This document shows positions 22,743-31,119 of a stretch of DNA of 51,369 bases, one piece after another. Both the position numbers and the translations under genes were made by a program. Below the pieces are notes generated by a model, which was not told where the DNA came from, ran no database searches, and was given only the letters and a program-made list of their open reading frames with translations. The first letter of the stretch is position 1, and every line of letters starts with the position of its first letter. The DNA comes from JAENVT01 sp031370745 (lineage in GTDB: Bacteria; Actinomycetota; Acidimicrobiia; Acidimicrobiales; Ilumatobacteraceae): positions 1 through 51,369 of the forward strand of contig JANMQX010000093.1 of the NCBI GenBank assembly GCA_031370745.1, written 5' to 3'.

Positions 22743-25700
22743 ATGGACAACAGGGACGAACCGAGTCGACGACTTGACAGATGGGTTGTGCCGTCGCGCG
22801 CTACGGCGGTTCGGTACGGTCTCGTCGGCCTCGCGCTGATCCTCACGACGACGTTCGTGGAGATCGCCGTCCACGGTTTGGATGTCGAATCCTGGGGATC
22901 GATTTCGGGCAGCGCATTGCTACTGGTGCCTGCGTGGGCAGGCATGACGAACCTGGCCAGATATCGATCGGATGGCAGACGGGAGTGGCTGTACCTCGCG
23001 GTCGGTTCATTCGGTTGGGCCTTCGGACAATTGCTGTGGCTCGCCCAGATCACGTTGAACGGCTCGACGACATGGCCGTCGTTCTCCGACGTCGGCTACA
23101 TCGCGTGGCCGATCGCGGCGATCGGTGCGGTGGTGATCCACACCCGGCCGTTCGAGCGCTCGACGCGCGTCGTGTTCATGGTCGATGCGATGGTGCTGGC
23201 CGTTGCCCTCAGCTTCGTCGCGTGGGAACTGATCATTCGTACAGGGGTGGGAGATCCGGCGCGATTCTCCTTGCCGGCTCAGCTGGCGATGCTGATCTAC
23301 CCGCTCACCGACATCGCACTCGCCTCGATGCTCGGCCTGTTGCTGCTGATCGGCCGCTCGCCGGCGCGCGTGGGTCTGTTTGCTGGCGCGGTGTTGTTGA
23401 CCGTCGCCGATATCGCATATTCGGCATCAGTCGGAACGACGACCAACACGTCGTCGTTCGCCATTTCATGGCCGTGTTGGGTGCTCGCGTTCGCCGTGAT
23501 CGCAGTGACCGCCGGGCTGCCGAGTGGGGGAGTCGTGCGCTACAGCCGCCCGACGCTGTCCCGCCTCCTCGTCGTTCACGTGCCAGTGATGGCAGGCGTG
23601 TGGCTGGCGGCGTGGCGGTACATGTTGCACGAAAGCGCGGCGACCACGGTCACGATCGTGATTGGTGCGCTCGCCGGGCTGCTGATCATCATCGAGCAGT
23701 TGGCTACGTGGAACCACTCGACCGCCTTGTCGGATCGGCTCAGCGACAACATCACGAATCTTCGGCACACCGAGGCCGAACTCCGAGCACTGCTCGACGA
23801 CCTTCCTGATTCGGTGATCGAGCTCGATGGGCAAGGACGCATTGTCGAGGCCAACAAGCTGGTACTCGAGATCACAGGCCGCTCGCATTCCGAGGTGTTG
23901 AACAAGTCATTCGCCTCGTTGGTCAAGCCCGCAGATCGAGCCCTGTTGCTCGAGGTGTGGGAGAGGCTGCGGTCCGGATTGCCGGTCAACAGCCCTGTGT
24001 TCCCGTTCGATCACCCCGACGGTCGCGAGATCCTGCTCGAAGCCGATGTCCATGTGCCGATGCGTGATCCAGAACGCGTCGTCGTGACGCTGCGCGACAT
24101 CACCAGCCGCCTGCGCGAGGCGCACGACCTCGACCTGGCGCAAGCGCGATTCCGTGCGGCCTTCCACGGCGCCCCCACCGGGATGGCGTTGTCGAGCGCC
24201 ATCAACGGGACGCTGATCGATGTCAACGAATCACTGGCAACGATGCTCGGCTATACCCGTACCGATCTCGTCGGTCGGGGCATGCAGTCGATCACCCACC
24301 CCGACGATTGGCAGCGTGGTCCGACTCACATCGCCGGCATCGCGGCCGACTCGTACCACATGGAACAGAGATACATCCGCAACGACCAGAGCGTGATGTG
24401 GGCCCGCGCCTGGGTGTCGGTGATGGACGACGGCGACGGGCACAGCTTGGCCATCACTCACATCGAAGACATCACCGAGCAACGCCACAGCGCCGAGCGG
24501 CTCGAGTGGGCAGCCACACACGATGAGTTGACACGTCTGCCCAACAGGTTCCGCTTCCTCGACCAGCTCGCTCGGTTCCTGGAAACCAGCGAACCGGGCG
24601 CCGTCGCGGTGATGTTCATCGATCTCGACAACTTCAAGGTCATCAACGACAGTCTCGGACATGGCGTCGGTGACGAACTGCTGCGCGGCATGAGCGAACG
24701 CCTGCGCGCGGTCGTGCGCGACCGCGACATGCTGAGCCGGTTCGGTGGCGACGAGTTCATCGTCATGCTGTGCGACATCGGCGCCACCGTGTCGCCCGTC
24801 GAGATCGCCGAGCGTCTGCGCGCGGAAATCGCCCTGCCGCTGGTCGTCGACGGTGCAGAACTGTACGTGACAGCCAGCATCGGCATCGCCGTGGCGGACC
24901 GCCCTGGGGTCTCGACAACAGAGCTGCTGCGCGACGCAGATGCCGCGATGTATCGCGCCAAGGCTCGCGGCCGCGACTGTGTCGAGGTGTTCTCACCGGG
25001 CACACACGACGCCACCGTGCTGACGCTGCGCACCACCAACGAATTGCGCAGAGGTTTGGAACGCGGCGAGATCGTGCCGTACTACCAGCCCATCGTGCAG
25101 CTCGATTCCGGCCACCTCGTCGGCTTCGAGGTCCTGGCCCGTTGGCGACACCCTGATCGCGGCCTGCTGGGGCCTGATCAGTTCCTGCCGATGGCCGAAG
25201 AGACCGGGTTGATCGGCGAGGTCGGCGCGGCTGTGCTTCGCTCGTCGCTGTCGCAACTCGGTCAATGGCGAATCCGCCTGCCTCGCTTTGCCGATCTCAC
25301 CGTCTCGGTCAATGTCAGCGGACGTCAGCTGATGAGTTCGGTCTTCCATGGCATGGTTGCCGAGGCGCTGGCCGAGAGCGGCCTCACCGCTGACGCGCTG
25401 TGGCTGGAGATCACCGAATCGGCATTGATGAGCGACGTCAAAGCTGCCACGGTGGCGCTACGCGAGTTGCGCAACCTCGGCCTGCACCTCGCTGTCGACG
25501 ATTTCGGCACGGGCTACTCGTCGCTGACCTACCTGAAGCGGTTCCCTGTCGAGGCCATCAAGGTCGACCGGTCATTCGTCAGCGGCCTTGGTATAGATCC
25601 CGAAGACACAACGATCGTCGAGGCAGTCGTCAAGCTCGGCCATTCGCTCGGTTTGCTTGTCGTTGCCGAAGGGGTGGAGACGCCATTGCAGCTGGCGCGG

Positions 25701-25793
25701 CTGCGCGAGATCTGTTGCGACCACGGTCAGGGATACGTCTTTGGGCGGCCTCGACCCGCCGAGCTGGTGGAGTCGGAATACGCGCTCGCCTGA
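22743..25793 (+). CDS. Membrane PAS-PAS-GGDEF-EAL cyclic-di-GMP protein
   Basis: From ATG 22743 the protein has 1016 aa; an earlier GTG at 22731 is possible. Residues about 20-335 hold around nine membrane spans and are probably a sensory MASE-type region. Two PAS domains follow (about 345-480 and 480-600; LRDITSRLREAHDLD and HIEDITEQRHSAE are typical PAC ends). The GGDEF domain (about 605-770) has intact GGDEF near 668 and an inhibitory RDRD site five residues before it. The EAL domain (about 775-1010) has EVL near 796, NVSGRQL, LEITES and VDDFGTGYSSL, all expected active-site parts. It is probably bifunctional or regulated by its sensors. It starts 45 bases after pcnA. Confidence 0.93.
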   Translation: MDNRDEPSRRLDRWVVPSRATAVRYGLVGLALILTTTFVEIAVHGLDVESWGSISGSALLLVPAWAGMTNLARYRSDGRREWLYLAVGSFGWAFGQLLWLAQITLNGSTTWPSFSDVGYIAWPIAAIGAVVIHTRPFERSTRVVFMVDAMVLAVALSFVAWELIIRTGVGDPARFSLPAQLAMLIYPLTDIALASMLGLLLLIGRSPARVGLFAGAVLLTVADIAYSASVGTTTNTSSFAISWPCWVLAFAVIAVTAGLPSGGVVRYSRPTLSRLLVVHVPVMAGVWLAAWRYMLHESAATTVTIVIGALAGLLIIIEQLATWNHSTALSDRLSDNITNLRHTEAELRALLDDLPDSVIELDGQGRIVEANKLVLEITGRSHSEVLNKSFASLVKPADRALLLEVWERLRSGLPVNSPVFPFDHPDGREILLEADVHVPMRDPERVVVTLRDITSRLREAHDLDLAQARFRAAFHGAPTGMALSSAINGTLIDVNESLATMLGYTRTDLVGRGMQSITHPDDWQRGPTHIAGIAADSYHMEQRYIRNDQSVMWARAWVSVMDDGDGHSLAITHIEDITEQRHSAERLEWAATHDELTRLPNRFRFLDQLARFLETSEPGAVAVMFIDLDNFKVINDSLGHGVGDELLRGMSERLRAVVRDRDMLSRFGGDEFIVMLCDIGATVSPVEIAERLRAEIALPLVVDGAELYVTASIGIAVADRPGVSTTELLRDADAAMYRAKARGRDCVEVFSPGTHDATVLTLRTTNELRRGLERGEIVPYYQPIVQLDSGHLVGFEVLARWRHPDRGLLGPDQFLPMAEETGLIGEVGAAVLRSSLSQLGQWRIRLPRFADLTVSVNVSGRQLMSSVFHGMVAEALAESGLTADALWLEITESALMSDVKAATVALRELRNLGLHLAVDDFGTGYSSLTYLKRFPVEAIKVDRSFVSGLGIDPEDTTIVEAVVKLGHSLGLLVVAEGVETPLQLARLREICCDHGQGYVFGRPRPAELVESEYALA

Positions 25794-25802
25794 CGTGCTC
25801 GG

Positions 25803-26387
25803 CTAGTTGCCCTGCTTACGGGCCCGTAGTACGAGCACCGACGGGGCGATCGCGTCGCGCACGTGGCGGGTGTTCAACTCGTAGACGGCGTCGAAGTGGA
25901 AGTTGGTGCGCTCGAAGGCCATGTACAACTCGCCGAACGTGACGCCGTCGGAACCGTATGGTCGGCGTGCCGTTGGGTCGCCACCGTCGAACATCGCCGC
26001 GACCGGGTGGTGCATGGCCGCGACGAACGGGCCGCCGGACTTGAGGACCCGATGCACCTGGCGCAGTAGACGCGGCAGATCGTCGATGCTGGCAAGGGAA
26101 TGCGAGGCGATGACGAGGTCAATCGAGCCGCTGATGGCCAAGCCGAGATCGGCCAGCTCGCCGCGGTGGCATTCGACCTTCACCTCGGCGGCTTCGGCTG
26201 CGGCACGCACCCGGGCGATCTTGTCGGCGGATGGGTCGATTGCTATGGCCTTGGCCCCGGCAGCGGCCATCGTGATGGCGTTCGAGGTCGAGGCGATGCC
26301 CAATTCGAGAACCCGCTTGCCGAGGATGTCACCGCACAGCCGGAGCTCGCTGTCGTCGGCGACGTTGTCGCCGTACCAGATGCTCAT
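25803..26387 (-). CDS. Class I SAM-dependent methyltransferase, substrate unknown
   Basis: The 194-aa protein from ATG 26387 (MSIWYGDNVADDS) has the Rossmann-type motif VLELGIASTSNAITMAA (about 28-44) and the acidic motif II AIAIDPSADKI, then LVIASHSLASIDDLPRLLRQVHRVLKSGG typical of methyltransferase domain 11/25. The open frame extends upstream to 26528 but lacks similarity and overlaps the divergent neighbour. The target is unknown. It converges on the PAS-GGDEF-EAL gene with a 9-base gap. Confidence 0.85.
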   Translation of the reverse strand: MSIWYGDNVADDSELRLCGDILGKRVLELGIASTSNAITMAAAGAKAIAIDPSADKIARVRAAAEAAEVKVECHRGELADLGLAISGSIDLVIASHSLASIDDLPRLLRQVHRVLKSGGPFVAAMHHPVAAMFDGGDPTARRPYGSDGVTFGELYMAFERTNFHFDAVYELNTRHVRDAIAPSVLVLRARKQGN

Positions 26388-26451
26388 AACCAACAGTGTG
26401 CCCGGTGACGTTGCGGCGTTGGCGGATGCGCAACTCGCTAGCCTTGCGGGA

Positions 26452-26850
26452 ATGGCTTTTGGGATCGACGCGTTGCGCGGGTCACGCGCAGTCGTTGACC
26501 ACCGTTTGGCGCGCCGGCACCTGATCAATGAGTTCCATCGGGGCCGGCTCCGTCAGGACCAAGTGTGCGATGCCCATCCCGAACTGCTGCGCGCGGCGGG
26601 CAATGTGGGCACCCCTGCATCGATGCCCTGCCCGATCTGCCGCGAAGAAAAGCTCTTCCTCGTCACTTACGTGTTCGGGTCGCGACTGCCTTCTCATGGG
26701 CGATGCGTGTCGACTGCGGCAGAGTTGGCAAAGCTCAACTCTCGCACCGATGCCTTGACCGCGTACGTCGTCGAAGCATGCACCGGGTGCCGTTGGCACC
26801 ACCTGCTGCGCGTGCTGCCGATCGGCGGCGGTGTCGCTAGAACGGGCTGA
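26452..26850 (+). CDS. DUF5318-family zinc-ribbon-like protein
   Basis: This 132-aa protein resembles the actinobacterial DUF5318 family. Residues 1-60 are basic and helical (RAVVDHRLARRHLINEFHRG), followed by CPICREEKLFLVTYVFG and, 40-50 residues later, CTGCRWHHLLRV: two CxxC pairs that could bind zinc. The function is unknown. The ATG 26452 is chosen because the longer frame overlaps the divergent methyltransferase. The end overlaps the DinB-like gene by 14 bases tail to tail. Confidence 0.75.
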   Translation: MAFGIDALRGSRAVVDHRLARRHLINEFHRGRLRQDQVCDAHPELLRAAGNVGTPASMPCPICREEKLFLVTYVFGSRLPSHGRCVSTAAELAKLNSRTDALTAYVVEACTGCRWHHLLRVLPIGGGVARTG

Positions 26851-27409
26851 GTCCCATTCGGTTGCGAATCGAGATCGCCTCGCCGACATGGGCATGCCCG
26901 TGGCCGATGACCGGCCATTGAACGAGCCACGACACCGGCTTGTCGGTCCACATGCGATGCAACCAATCGACCTCGTCGACGGCGAGGTCTGCCTTGTCGA
27001 CCAGCCGGCGACTGGTGTCGGGGACGGTGTCGAGCGCTAACATGTCGACGTCGTCGAGCCAGGTGCGCGTCGCTGTGAAGACTGCGTCGACATACGCGAG
27101 CAGCGAGTCGAGCGGCAATGAGCCGCTGACCGAAGGATCCTCGCGCTCGGCGAGACCGGCCGATGGGCGGGCGTCGTCGAGACCGAGGGCGACGCAGTGG
27201 GCGCCGAACAATGGCGGGTGATTGCGGATGGCGGTCGTCACGGCGAGGTCCTGATGACGAGCGACATGTAGCAACAGGTGGGCGATCGACGACCCTCCGC
27301 TGTCGGCGTGTTCGACCCAGCGTTGCTTGGGAACCACGCTCAGTACGGCGTCGCCGAGCTTGCCGCGTAGGCTGTCGAGGTCGTTGACAATCCAGGTATG
27401 CACGTTCAC
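26837..27409 (-). CDS. DinB/maleylpyruvate-isomerase-like protein
   Basis: The 190-aa protein looks like a four-helix DinB-fold enzyme: the metal-site-type His in SSIAHLLLHVARHQDL (about 42-57) and the C-terminal HGHAHVGEAISIRNRMG (about 172-188) are typical of thiol-dependent S-transferases or isomerases of actinobacteria that use mycothiol. The substrate is unknown. GTG 27409 lies inside a perfect inverted repeat (27402-27420), so a repressor could act at the start. It converges on the DUF5318 gene. Confidence 0.7.
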   Translation of the reverse strand: MNVHTWIVNDLDSLRGKLGDAVLSVVPKQRWVEHADSGGSSIAHLLLHVARHQDLAVTTAIRNHPPLFGAHCVALGLDDARPSAGLAEREDPSVSGSLPLDSLLAYVDAVFTATRTWLDDVDMLALDTVPDTSRRLVDKADLAVDEVDWLHRMWTDKPVSWLVQWPVIGHGHAHVGEAISIRNRMGLSPF

Positions 27410-27420
27410 GGGGTGAACGT
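27402..27420. promoter_or_regulatory. Inverted repeat over the DinB-like start codon
   Basis: ACGTTCAC-GGG-GTGAACGT has 8-bp perfect arms and a 3-base spacer. It covers the GTG start of the leftward gene, so it may be an operator or a translational control hairpin. Confidence 0.5.
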
Positions 27421-27438
27421 AGTCCTAAAGTGTCACAT

Positions 27439-27459
27439 ACCGGACGCAAACCGTCCGGT
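27439..27459. promoter_or_regulatory. Inverted repeat (TetR-operator-like) upstream of the DinB-like gene
   Basis: ACCGGACG-CAAAC-CGTCCGGT has 8-bp perfect arms and a 5-base centre, 30 bases upstream of the leftward start. No T-run follows, so a protein-binding site is more likely than a terminator. A regulator was not identified nearby. Confidence 0.5.
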
Positions 27460-27550
27460 GGAGAAACAACTCACGGCGGCCCATCCGTGGACGAGCCGAC
27501 GTGTACAAAACCACCAGCTGGCCCTCCCGGTGTCGGCGAGTGTGGCGCCA

Positions 27551-27585
27551 CGCCCACCAGTTCACCCGTCCCGAGCTGGTGGGCG
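27551..27585. repeat. Long-looped 10-bp hairpin in the rpsF upstream region
   Basis: CGCCCACCAG (27551-27560) pairs with CTGGTGGGCG (27576-27585) across 15 bases. It lies in the 343-bp gap 27410-27752, where I see no gene. It may belong to the transcribed leader of rpsF. Confidence 0.4.
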
Positions 27586-27713
27586 AGGTCGCCAACAGCG
27601 GTTCTGTAGGTCGCCCGCCCCGTGTAACACCCCTCTGTCATGCTGGCGAGCGTGGACATCGGCTTTCACCGCTACACTCGCCAAGTCATATTGGCCCTGC
27701 CCCATTCCGGGGC

Positions 27714-27730
27714 CCCGGGTGTTCCCCGGG
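27714..27730 (+). promoter_or_regulatory. GC hairpin in the rpsF leader
   Basis: CCCGGG-TGTTC-CCCGGG forms a 6-bp all-GC stem ending 22 bases before the rpsF start. It could be an autoregulatory leader (S6:S18 motifs occur before rpsF in other bacteria), but no conserved loop was recognised, so this is speculative. Confidence 0.3.
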
Positions 27731-27752
27731 TCCGAAGGGAGGTTGCACACGC

Positions 27753-28085
27753 ATGACGCGTGCTTACGAACTCATGGTCATCATCGATGGTGACGTAGAA
27801 GACACCGCCGCCCAGGAGCGGGTGAAGTCGATCACCGACTCCATCACCAAAGCTGGCGGCACGATTCATGGCAAGCCCGACTGGTGGGGTCGCCGGCAGT
27901 ACGCCTACCCGATCAACAAGAAGGAATACGGCTACTACGTCGTGTACCAACTGGTTGCGCCCGGTGGCGCCCTCGACGAGCTTGAGCGCTCGTTCCGCAT
28001 CGCTGACGACATCGTCCGCCACAAGCTCATCCGTCTTCCGGATACCGAGGCAGCTCGCCGCGGTCTGTCGGAGCCAGCGGCCTGA
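27753..28085 (+). CDS. rpsF: 30S ribosomal protein S6
   Basis: S6 binds S18 in the small-subunit platform. The 110-aa protein from ATG 27753 begins MTRAYELMVIIDGDVEDT and contains GGTIHGKPDWWGRRQYAYPINKKEYGYYVV, the family pattern, ending in AARRGLSEPAA. GGGAGG lies about 10 bases upstream. It heads the unit rpsF-ssb-rpsR-rplI, with ssb 30 bases downstream. Confidence 0.96.
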   Translation: MTRAYELMVIIDGDVEDTAAQERVKSITDSITKAGGTIHGKPDWWGRRQYAYPINKKEYGYYVVYQLVAPGGALDELERSFRIADDIVRHKLIRLPDTEAARRGLSEPAA

Positions 28086-28115
28086 GTCGCCGCTCGTCAA
28101 GTCAAGGAGGCCGTC

Positions 28116-28574
28116 ATGGCCGATAGCACTGTCACCATCGTAGGAAACCTCACCCGCGATCCCGAGCTGCGATTCACCGCCGGCGGCAAGGGCGTCGCCA
28201 GCTTCGGCGTCGCCGTCGGCCGCCGATACCAGGTCAACGGCGAGTGGCAGGAGAAGACGTCGTTCTTCAACGTCACCGCGTGGGACCAACTCGGTGAGAA
28301 CGCGGCAGCGTCGCTGACCAAGGGTGCTCGCATCATCGTGACCGGTCGCCTCGAGCAGCGTGAATATGAAACCAAGGAAGGCGAGAAGCGCAACGTCGTC
28401 GAGATCATCGCCGACGAGCTCGGGCCATCGCTTCGCTGGGCCCGAGCCGAGGTCGAGCGCACGCAGCGCACCGGTCCCGATGGCACTCCCGCTGCTAGCA
28501 ACCGACCGACCGCAGGTGCCTCGGCTGGTGGCCGCCCCACTGATCCTGTGTACGGCGACGAAGAGCCGTTCTGA
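28116..28574 (+). CDS. ssb: Single-stranded DNA-binding protein
   Basis: The 152-aa protein coats single-stranded DNA in replication and repair. Its OB fold (about 1-110) starts MADSTVTIVGNLTRDPELRF; the C-terminal tail is Ala/Gly/Pro-rich and ends in acidic YGDEEPF, the peptide that recruits partner proteins. AAGGAGG stands 6 bases before the ATG. It lies between rpsF and rpsR, the usual actinobacterial place. Confidence 0.96.
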   Translation: MADSTVTIVGNLTRDPELRFTAGGKGVASFGVAVGRRYQVNGEWQEKTSFFNVTAWDQLGENAAASLTKGARIIVTGRLEQREYETKEGEKRNVVEIIADELGPSLRWARAEVERTQRTGPDGTPAASNRPTAGASAGGRPTDPVYGDEEPF

Positions 28575-28607
28575 CCCCGTGACGATTGATCCGAGAAAGC
28601 ACCAGAA

Positions 28608-29075
28608 ATGACCAGTAAGAAGAATCGCGCCAGAGCGCCAAAAGAAGTCAACAAGAAGTTCAAGAAGAAGACGAGTGTGCTCGTCACCGACAAGGTCGAC
28701 TTCGTCGACTACAAAGACGTCAACTTGTTGAACCGTTTCGTCAGCGATCGTTCCAAGATCCGCAACCGTCGGGTCACCGGCAACACGGTCCAGCAACAAC
28801 GCGACATCGCCAACGCCGTGAAGAACGCGCGTGAGATGGCTCTGCTGCCATACACCAAGCGCGTTTCTCAGACGCGCGCTGGTCGTCCGCCGCGCGATCG
28901 CGACGAAGACGGAGGCGGTCGTGGTGGTCGCGAAGGTCGCGAAGGTCGCGAAGACGGAGGCGGTCGTGGTGGTCGTGACTCGTTCAAGACCGACACCGCT
29001 GTACCTGCGTTGGCTCCCCAGGTCGACGCTGCCGACGCGGACGTCGACACCGCCGACGAGACAGCAGAGGCGTGA
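28608..29075 (+). CDS. rpsR: 30S ribosomal protein S18 with long C-terminal extension
   Basis: Residues about 1-85 match S18 (DYKDVNLLNRFVSDRSKI, RNRRVTGN, QQQRDIANAVKNAREMALLP), which normally ends near 75-90 aa. Here a 70-aa extension follows: first a Arg/Gly/Glu repeat region (about 93-124, built from a 26-base direct repeat), then an acidic Ala/Asp/Val tail (about 130-155). The extension is unlike S18 and may be disordered. ATG 28608 lies 33 bases after ssb. The stop TGA overlaps the GTG that precedes rplI. Confidence 0.93.
   Translation: MTSKKNRARAPKEVNKKFKKKTSVLVTDKVDFVDYKDVNLLNRFVSDRSKIRNRRVTGNTVQQQRDIANAVKNAREMALLPYTKRVSQTRAGRPPRDRDEDGGGRGGREGREGREDGGGRGGRDSFKTDTAVPALAPQVDAADADVDTADETAEA
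28905..28975 (+). repeat. 26-bp direct repeats inside rpsR
   Basis: Identical 26-base units at 28905-28930 and 28950-28975 flank two copies of a 9-base unit (GAAGGTCGC). They encode the Arg/Gly/Glu repeats of S18 and could expand or contract by slippage. Confidence 0.85.
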
Positions 29076-29080
29076 GCGTC

Positions 29081-29524
29081 ATGAGGATCATTCTCCGTTC
29101 CGACCGCAAAGGTCTCGGCAAACGTGGCGACATCGTCGAGGTGTCGGATGGTCACGCTCGCAACTTCTTGCTGCCAAAGGGTCACGCCCTGAAGGCATCC
29201 GACGGTGCAGTCGCCCAGGCAGCCTCGATGCGTCGCTCGCGCGACCTGCGCGACGCCCATGATCGTGAAGGCGCTCAGACGATCGCCTCGGCACTGGTGC
29301 CGAAGATCATCACCATCCCTGCCAAGGCAGGCCCCGAAGGCAAGCTCTTCGGCTCCGTCACCGTGGCCGATGTCGCCCAGGCCGTGGAAGAGCAGACCAA
29401 GGTCGTCATCGACCGCAAGAACCTGCACATGGAACCAATCAAGTCACTCGGTACTCATACGGTGACTGCCAAGCTGCACAACGACGTCGAGTTCCCGATC
29501 ACGGTCGAAGTCGTCAGCAAGTAA
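29081..29524 (+). CDS. rplI: 50S ribosomal protein L9
   Basis: The 147-aa protein binds 23S rRNA and extends from the ribosome. The start MRIILRSDRKGLGKRGDIVE and VSDGHARNFLLPKG are diagnostic. ATG 29081 fits the family; GTG 29072 would add three residues and overlaps the rpsR stop. It is the last of the rpsF unit, followed by a 213-bp gap before dnaB. Confidence 0.96.
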   Translation: MRIILRSDRKGLGKRGDIVEVSDGHARNFLLPKGHALKASDGAVAQAASMRRSRDLRDAHDREGAQTIASALVPKIITIPAKAGPEGKLFGSVTVADVAQAVEEQTKVVIDRKNLHMEPIKSLGTHTVTAKLHNDVEFPITVEVVSK

Positions 29525-29566
29525 GACCTCGGTTCCATCGCGAACCGCCAAATTCTCTCCACAGGG

Positions 29567-29697
29567 TTGTCCACAACGGCCAGTGGCTTCGCACCGGTCG
29601 TCTCCGGGGCTGTGCTGTGACGCGTTCGGCGTGGTTGTCCACATCCGCGCACAGCAACCTCACAGGTTGTTGCCGTGCCAACTCACAAGTTGTTGCC
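29567..29697. promoter_or_regulatory. DnaA boxes and tandem operator-like repeats upstream of dnaB
   Basis: Exact DnaA boxes TTGTCCACA stand at 29567-29575 and 29635-29643. Downstream, CTCACAGGTTGTTGCC (29659-29674) and CTCACAAGTTGTTGCC (29682-29697) repeat 23 bases apart, start to start, with one mismatch; each contains an inverted repeat (CAACCT-CAC-AGGTTG; CAACT-CACA-AGTTG). The last repeat ends 40 bases before the dnaB start. The gap 29525-29737 has no gene. Confidence 0.75.
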
Positions 29698-29737
29698 CTT
29701 ACGCCCCACAGGCCTGATCGTGCAAGGTAGGTGACTC

Positions 29738-31111
29738 ATGACTGACTTCAATCGCGATTCGGGCCGCGAACGTAACTCGCGCCGGTCCGATAATCGCGTC
29801 CCTCCCCACAACCTCAACGCCGAAGAAAGTTTGCTGGGCGCATTGCTGCTGTCGCGCGAGGTCGTCGACCAGATCAGCGAACTCCATGTGCTCGTCGAGC
29901 ACTTCTACAAGCCGAGTCATCAGCACATCTATGCCGCAATTCGCGGTTTGGTGTTCGGCGGTCAACCAGTCGACGCAGTGACGGTTGCCGACGAGTTGCG
30001 TCGCAACGGTTTGCTCGACGAGATCGGCGGACCACAGACCCTGCTCGAGTTGCAGAATGCCACGCCGGCCATTTCCAACGCCTCGCGCTACGCCAAGATC
30101 GTCCAAGACACAGCGTTGTTGCGCAAGCTGATCGGGGTTGCAAGCGACATCGCCGAGATCGCTTATCTCGAACCCGACGACGTCACCAAGGCACTCGACG
30201 AAGCCGAGACCAAGGTCTTCGAGATCGCCGAAGATCGTATCACCGACACCACGCGATCGCTCAGCGATCTCCTGCCGTTGGCGATGGACAAGCTGCAAGA
30301 GACGTTCGAGCGCGGTGACATCATCACCGGTACCGCGACCGGGTTCCACGATCTCGACGAGATCCTGTCGGGGTTACAGCCATCGACGCTCAACATCATT
30401 GGTGCCCGTCCGGCAATGGGCAAGACGAGTCTCGGTTTGGGTATTGCTGCCTACGTGGCCCAGACTGCGCGTTGGCCGGTGCTGATCTTCTCGCTCGAGA
30501 TGGGGCACACCGAACTGACGCAACGCATCCTGTCGAGCGAGGCCGAGGTCGACTCGCAGAAGCTACGTACCGGTCGATTGGTCGAAGCCGACTGGACCAA
30601 GATCGGCAAGGCGATCAATCGCCTCGACGTACCGCTGTACCTCGACGACAACCCGCGGGTGACCGTGATGGAGATCCGGGCGAAGGCCCGCCGCATGAAG
30701 GCCCGCCAGGGCGGGCTGGCCTTGATCGTGATCGACTACTTACAGCTGATGAGCGGCGGTAGTTCCGCCGAGAACCGTCAACTCGAAGTCAGTGAGATCA
30801 GCCGTGGTCTGAAGATCTTGGCCCGCGAGCTCGAGGTGCCGATCATCGCCCTCAGCCAGCTCAGCCGTAACCTCGAGACCCGCGGCGACAAGCGCCCGAT
30901 GCTGTCCGACCTACGCGAATCGGGCTCGCTCGAACAGGACGCCGACGTCGTGATGTTCCTCTATCGCGACGAGGTCTACAACAAGGAGTCGGCAGACAAG
31001 GCGATGGCTGAGGTGATCATTGCCAAGCACCGTTCCGGCCCGACCGGCACCGTGAGATTGGTGTTCAGGGGTCAGTTCACCAAGTTCGGCAACGCTGCTC
31101 GCGGAGTGTGA
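29738..31111 (+). CDS. dnaB: Replicative DNA helicase DnaB
   Basis: The 457-aa hexameric helicase unwinds DNA at the replication fork. The N-terminal domain (PPHNLNAEESLLGALLLS, about 22-40) is followed by the RecA-like ATPase with Walker A GARPAMGKTSLG (about 223-234), Walker B LIVIDYLQLMSG and the ALSQLSRNLETR motif. No intein is present, unlike in mycobacteria. Its likely loader DciA is encoded at the left end of the window. Start is an ATG at 29738, with a purine-rich site (AAGGTAGG) upstream. Confidence 0.97.
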   Translation: MTDFNRDSGRERNSRRSDNRVPPHNLNAEESLLGALLLSREVVDQISELHVLVEHFYKPSHQHIYAAIRGLVFGGQPVDAVTVADELRRNGLLDEIGGPQTLLELQNATPAISNASRYAKIVQDTALLRKLIGVASDIAEIAYLEPDDVTKALDEAETKVFEIAEDRITDTTRSLSDLLPLAMDKLQETFERGDIITGTATGFHDLDEILSGLQPSTLNIIGARPAMGKTSLGLGIAAYVAQTARWPVLIFSLEMGHTELTQRILSSEAEVDSQKLRTGRLVEADWTKIGKAINRLDVPLYLDDNPRVTVMEIRAKARRMKARQGGLALIVIDYLQLMSGGSSAENRQLEVSEISRGLKILARELEVPIIALSQLSRNLETRGDKRPMLSDLRESGSLEQDADVVMFLYRDEVYNKESADKAMAEVIIAKHRSGPTGTVRLVFRGQFTKFGNAARGV

Positions 31112-31119
31112 CGACCCGT

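Noticed and set aside
27586..27650. tRNA-like T-loop GGTTC pattern
   Set aside because: No cloverleaf pairing or acceptor stem could be built around it.
27653..27678. TGGACA ... TACACT as an rpsF promoter
   Set aside because: The spacing is about 14 bases, too short for a normal -35/-10 pair; no firm promoter can be claimed.
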